From positions 1,178,001 to 1,242,000 of the forward strand of contig MJGA01000004.1 in NCBI GenBank assembly GCA_001910725.1: DNA of 64,000 bases. The letters are read 5' to 3'. Shown piece after piece: positions 61,701-64,000 of this stretch. Numbering within the stretch: the stretch's first letter is position 1; each line of letters begins with the position of its first letter. The notes under the pieces are model-generated. The model did not search any database and had not been told where the DNA came from. It saw nothing but the letters and a program-made list of their open reading frames with translations. Origin of the DNA: Phanerodontia chrysosporium (lineage: Eukaryota > Basidiomycota > Agaricomycetes > Polyporales > Phanerochaetaceae). The translations under genes were made by a program, and so were the position numbers.

Positions 61701-64000
61701 GCGCTTCTATGATGGTCTCCCATGCGAGGACTAGCGAGAACAAGTCAACAGATCGGCCGCATGGAGTGAAGGCGATGACTGACCTTTCCATGCGGGGAAG
61801 TGCGGACGCAACTGACACAAAAAGTTGACCAGCTTCAACTTCTCCGCGACAGACACCTTTGACAGCGCCTCGTCCCAACAGCGCGCAATAGCTTCATGAT
61901 GGGCTGGGAGCAACGTCTGCGACCAAGTGTCGACAGCTAGCCGCACCTCCTCCTACACATTACGTCAATTGGTTGATGAGAATAGTCGCGAGGTATGTAC
62001 GAACCTTGTCATCTGTCCACATCGCAGAGAAGAAAAGGTGGAAGACCTCGACCACGCTGGGCCTCCATTGCTGCCCGTCGACCCCAAATGCAGGACTAGT
62101 GACATCCAAAATAATCCGGAATAGGCGTAGGATGGTCTCCAACCTGTGCATTGTTCGTCAGGGCAATTTGCCATCACTAGTGAGCGACTCACCTAATTTC
62201 CCAATCATCGTGTCGGAGACACGCCAGCAGCAACGCCAAAAATGGCTGCGAGTCGACAGCCATAACGCGCACAAACAGTGCAGCGCGCTTCATGGATAGC
62301 TCTGGCACCTGGATGGCGTAGAAATCCCACATACTATGCCTCATCATTAGAACCATTGCTACTTCGGACTGTGGCTTGGAAGCTGCACGTACCATGTAGA
62401 TAGCGCAACGCAGTTCCGGAGGATGAAGTTGTCTACCTCATAAGATTCCACGAGGTGCGTCTCGTTCACGAACGCGTTCAGGAACTTGGCGAGCATGCAG
62501 CTCAACTCGTCGACGTGCTGCTCGACGTACAGCTTGACCGCGGCCATCAGCTTCGGGTCGACTATGATAGGGTCCGTCATGGTCGACGCCCGCGAGCCGA
62601 GCTTCCGCCTGCACCATATCAGCCAGAGGTCCCGGTATACATCCTGCGGCTTACCTCGAGGGCAGGTGCTCGACCTCGTCCTTCTTTACAAAGTCGAGCG
62701 AAATGATGTACTGCCTGTCGCAACCGTATAGAAGCAAGCACATGGCCAGGGACATACGGATGAAGGTCAAGCTGCACGAGAGTTAGAACAAAACAGTATA
62801 ATGAGAGAGAGGGCGCTCACACGTCGCTGGACTCGCCAGACCACAGCCTCGAGATCAGCTCCGACGCAAGATACTCATGCAAGATCCCCGCAATCGTCTG
62901 CAGCTCCTGACGGCCGATGGAACGCAACCATGCAGCATAAAGGCCTGCGCGTATGAGGACGAGGCAGTCGTCAAGCGTCGCACGGAAGCGCGGTGCCTCG
63001 CCCGCGAACTGGTAAAAGAGCGAGATCGGGATGTCGACACCGGAAGAGGCGAAGACGCACAGCCAGCGCAAACCGCGCTGGAAGCCGTCACGGCTGCCAA
63101 AGGAGACGCTCATGAGGCTCTGCAGCGGGTTGACGTTCGCGAGCCCTGCGAGGTCGCCCGTTGAGCTCCGGCCATCGAAAACGAGACTGTGTCTTGATGA
63201 GCCATCTTCCCGCGTAAACAACCGGGGAAGTGCAGGGACTGCCTGCGCACGATCAGTCGAGTCAAAGTAGCGATGAGGCCATGTCGGACTCACGACATCG
63301 TACCCTCCAGAGTCTCGCATGCTTTCTAGCCAGCGCTGGAACAGCTCATCGAATGCTGTAAATACGATTGAAGCTTGGGAAATCTTGATCATCGCCCGAA
63401 GGAAACGATCGGCGATTTCCACTTGCCTCTGAATCACGATGTTAGCTTACATCTCTGACACCCATGGTACGAACTTTACCTTACGAGTCTTTTCTGCTGC
63501 ATCTCCGCCCTCGCCAAGTACGAACGGATCCGAGTATGCACCCTCCTCCGCATGCTCGGTGAGCAGGTCGTAGAGGATGTTACCGTAGGCTCCAATGTCA
63601 ATATCGTGAAGAGCGAGCATCCAAGGTGTTGCATATGACTGCAACAGGGCCTTGCGACTCGCGACGTAGTCTCCTCCGTTACTTGCCGTGACCGTTGCGG
63701 TCGGGCGGCCGAGAGACTGGGTCGGCCATGCCTGTGCCTCTCCGGATCGCACACCGGGAAGGCTCTTGTTCCTCGCTACATATTCGCGAAGTATCAGTGC
63801 GAGATTCGCGTCCTACAAAAGCAGCTCGTCAGTTCCCAGGTCACGCGTGTACGAGAACACAATGGCCCGACCTCAGAGAGGATCCACGATAGAATTGCCT
63901 TCGCGAGCCGACGGAAGCTATAGTCTGAGAGCATGCCATTCGGCCAGAAGCGGCGCACCAGGAGGAGGAGGCCCGCCTCGTTCACGGAGAGGTGGATGTC
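58788..64000 (-). CDS. Very large helical-repeat protein, C-terminal part only (N-terminus outside window)
   Basis: The window holds about 5.2 kb, roughly 1,400 codons across many short introns, of a protein whose start lies to the right. It is rich in Leu/Ala helices spaced like HEAT/ARM repeats (for example LKLVNFLCQLRPHFPAW, LVLKNLLKALLIAMQKHDF, VVEVFHLFFSAMWTDD). Interspersed conserved-looking loops include NEAGLLLLVRRFWPNGMLSDY, LALHDIDIGAYGNILYDLL and TDPIIVDPKLMAAVKLY. It ends VDFYISQIAAEISAEEKLEAAKLQESMKP near the stop at 58788-58790. No enzyme motif, signal peptide or membrane helix is evident in this part. A weak guess is a UNC80-like channel-complex scaffold; another is a generic HEAT scaffold. 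The existence of the gene is well supported, its function is not. Confidence 0.7.

Overview
This is a nuclear segment of a filamentous basidiomycete, most likely an Agaricomycete. The evidence is about 21 tightly packed genes on both strands, almost all broken by 45-65 nt GT-AG introns, no operons or bacterial features, and gene families typical of mushroom-forming fungi (paired cellular RNA-dependent RNA polymerases, a secreted GH43 enzyme, tandem aryl-alcohol-type aldo-keto reductases, a MYND-finger protein). A polypore or wood-decay fungus would fit, but the genus cannot be fixed from the sequence alone.

Layout. 1-7.2 kb: 3' part of a PP2A B56 regulatory subunit (-), a proline/glycine-rich conserved protein (+), mitochondrial citrate synthase (-) and SEC66 (+). 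7.3-15.5 kb: two tandem cellular RdRPs of RNA silencing (both -). 16.3-23.6 kb: a GT15 mannosyltransferase (+), phosphatidylinositol 4-kinase PIK1 (-) and the OST3/OST6 subunit (+). 24-33.1 kb: a metabolic block with a secreted GH43 glycosidase (+), a divergent GAPN-like aldehyde dehydrogenase (+), a MYND-finger protein (-) and two tandem aldo-keto reductases (-). 33.8-47.6 kb: SEC16 (-), a Pumilio-family protein (-) and kinesin-1 (-). 48-53.7 kb: ELF1 (-), kinesin-5 (+), VPS55 (+) and DPM2 (-). 53.9-58.7 kb: TRAPP subunit TRS120 (+). 58.8 kb to the window end: the C-terminal part of a very large helical-repeat protein (-).

Themes. At least eight genes serve the secretory and endomembrane pathway (SEC66, OST3, DPM2, GT15 mannosyltransferase, PIK1, SEC16, TRS120, VPS55), and two kinesins flank ELF1. 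The two RdRPs share an intron at the same base of the catalytic DLDGD motif, which points to a local duplication. No mobile element, CRISPR array, rRNA or tRNA gene was recognised.

Quality warning. Several conserved, probably essential genes (TRS120, kinesin-5, PUF, possibly SEC16), plus the second RdRP and second AKR, contain single-base breaks of the reading frame, mostly in short homopolymers, that no convincing intron repairs. Residual indel errors in the assembly explain this best, so pseudogene calls should wait for a read-level check. Nothing here proves a new biological system. The most distinctive items are the RdRP pair, 10- and 11-nt microexons, an inverted GT/AC microsatellite around a TATA box, a divergent ALDH active-site motif, and short repeated promoter elements upstream of the ALDH gene.
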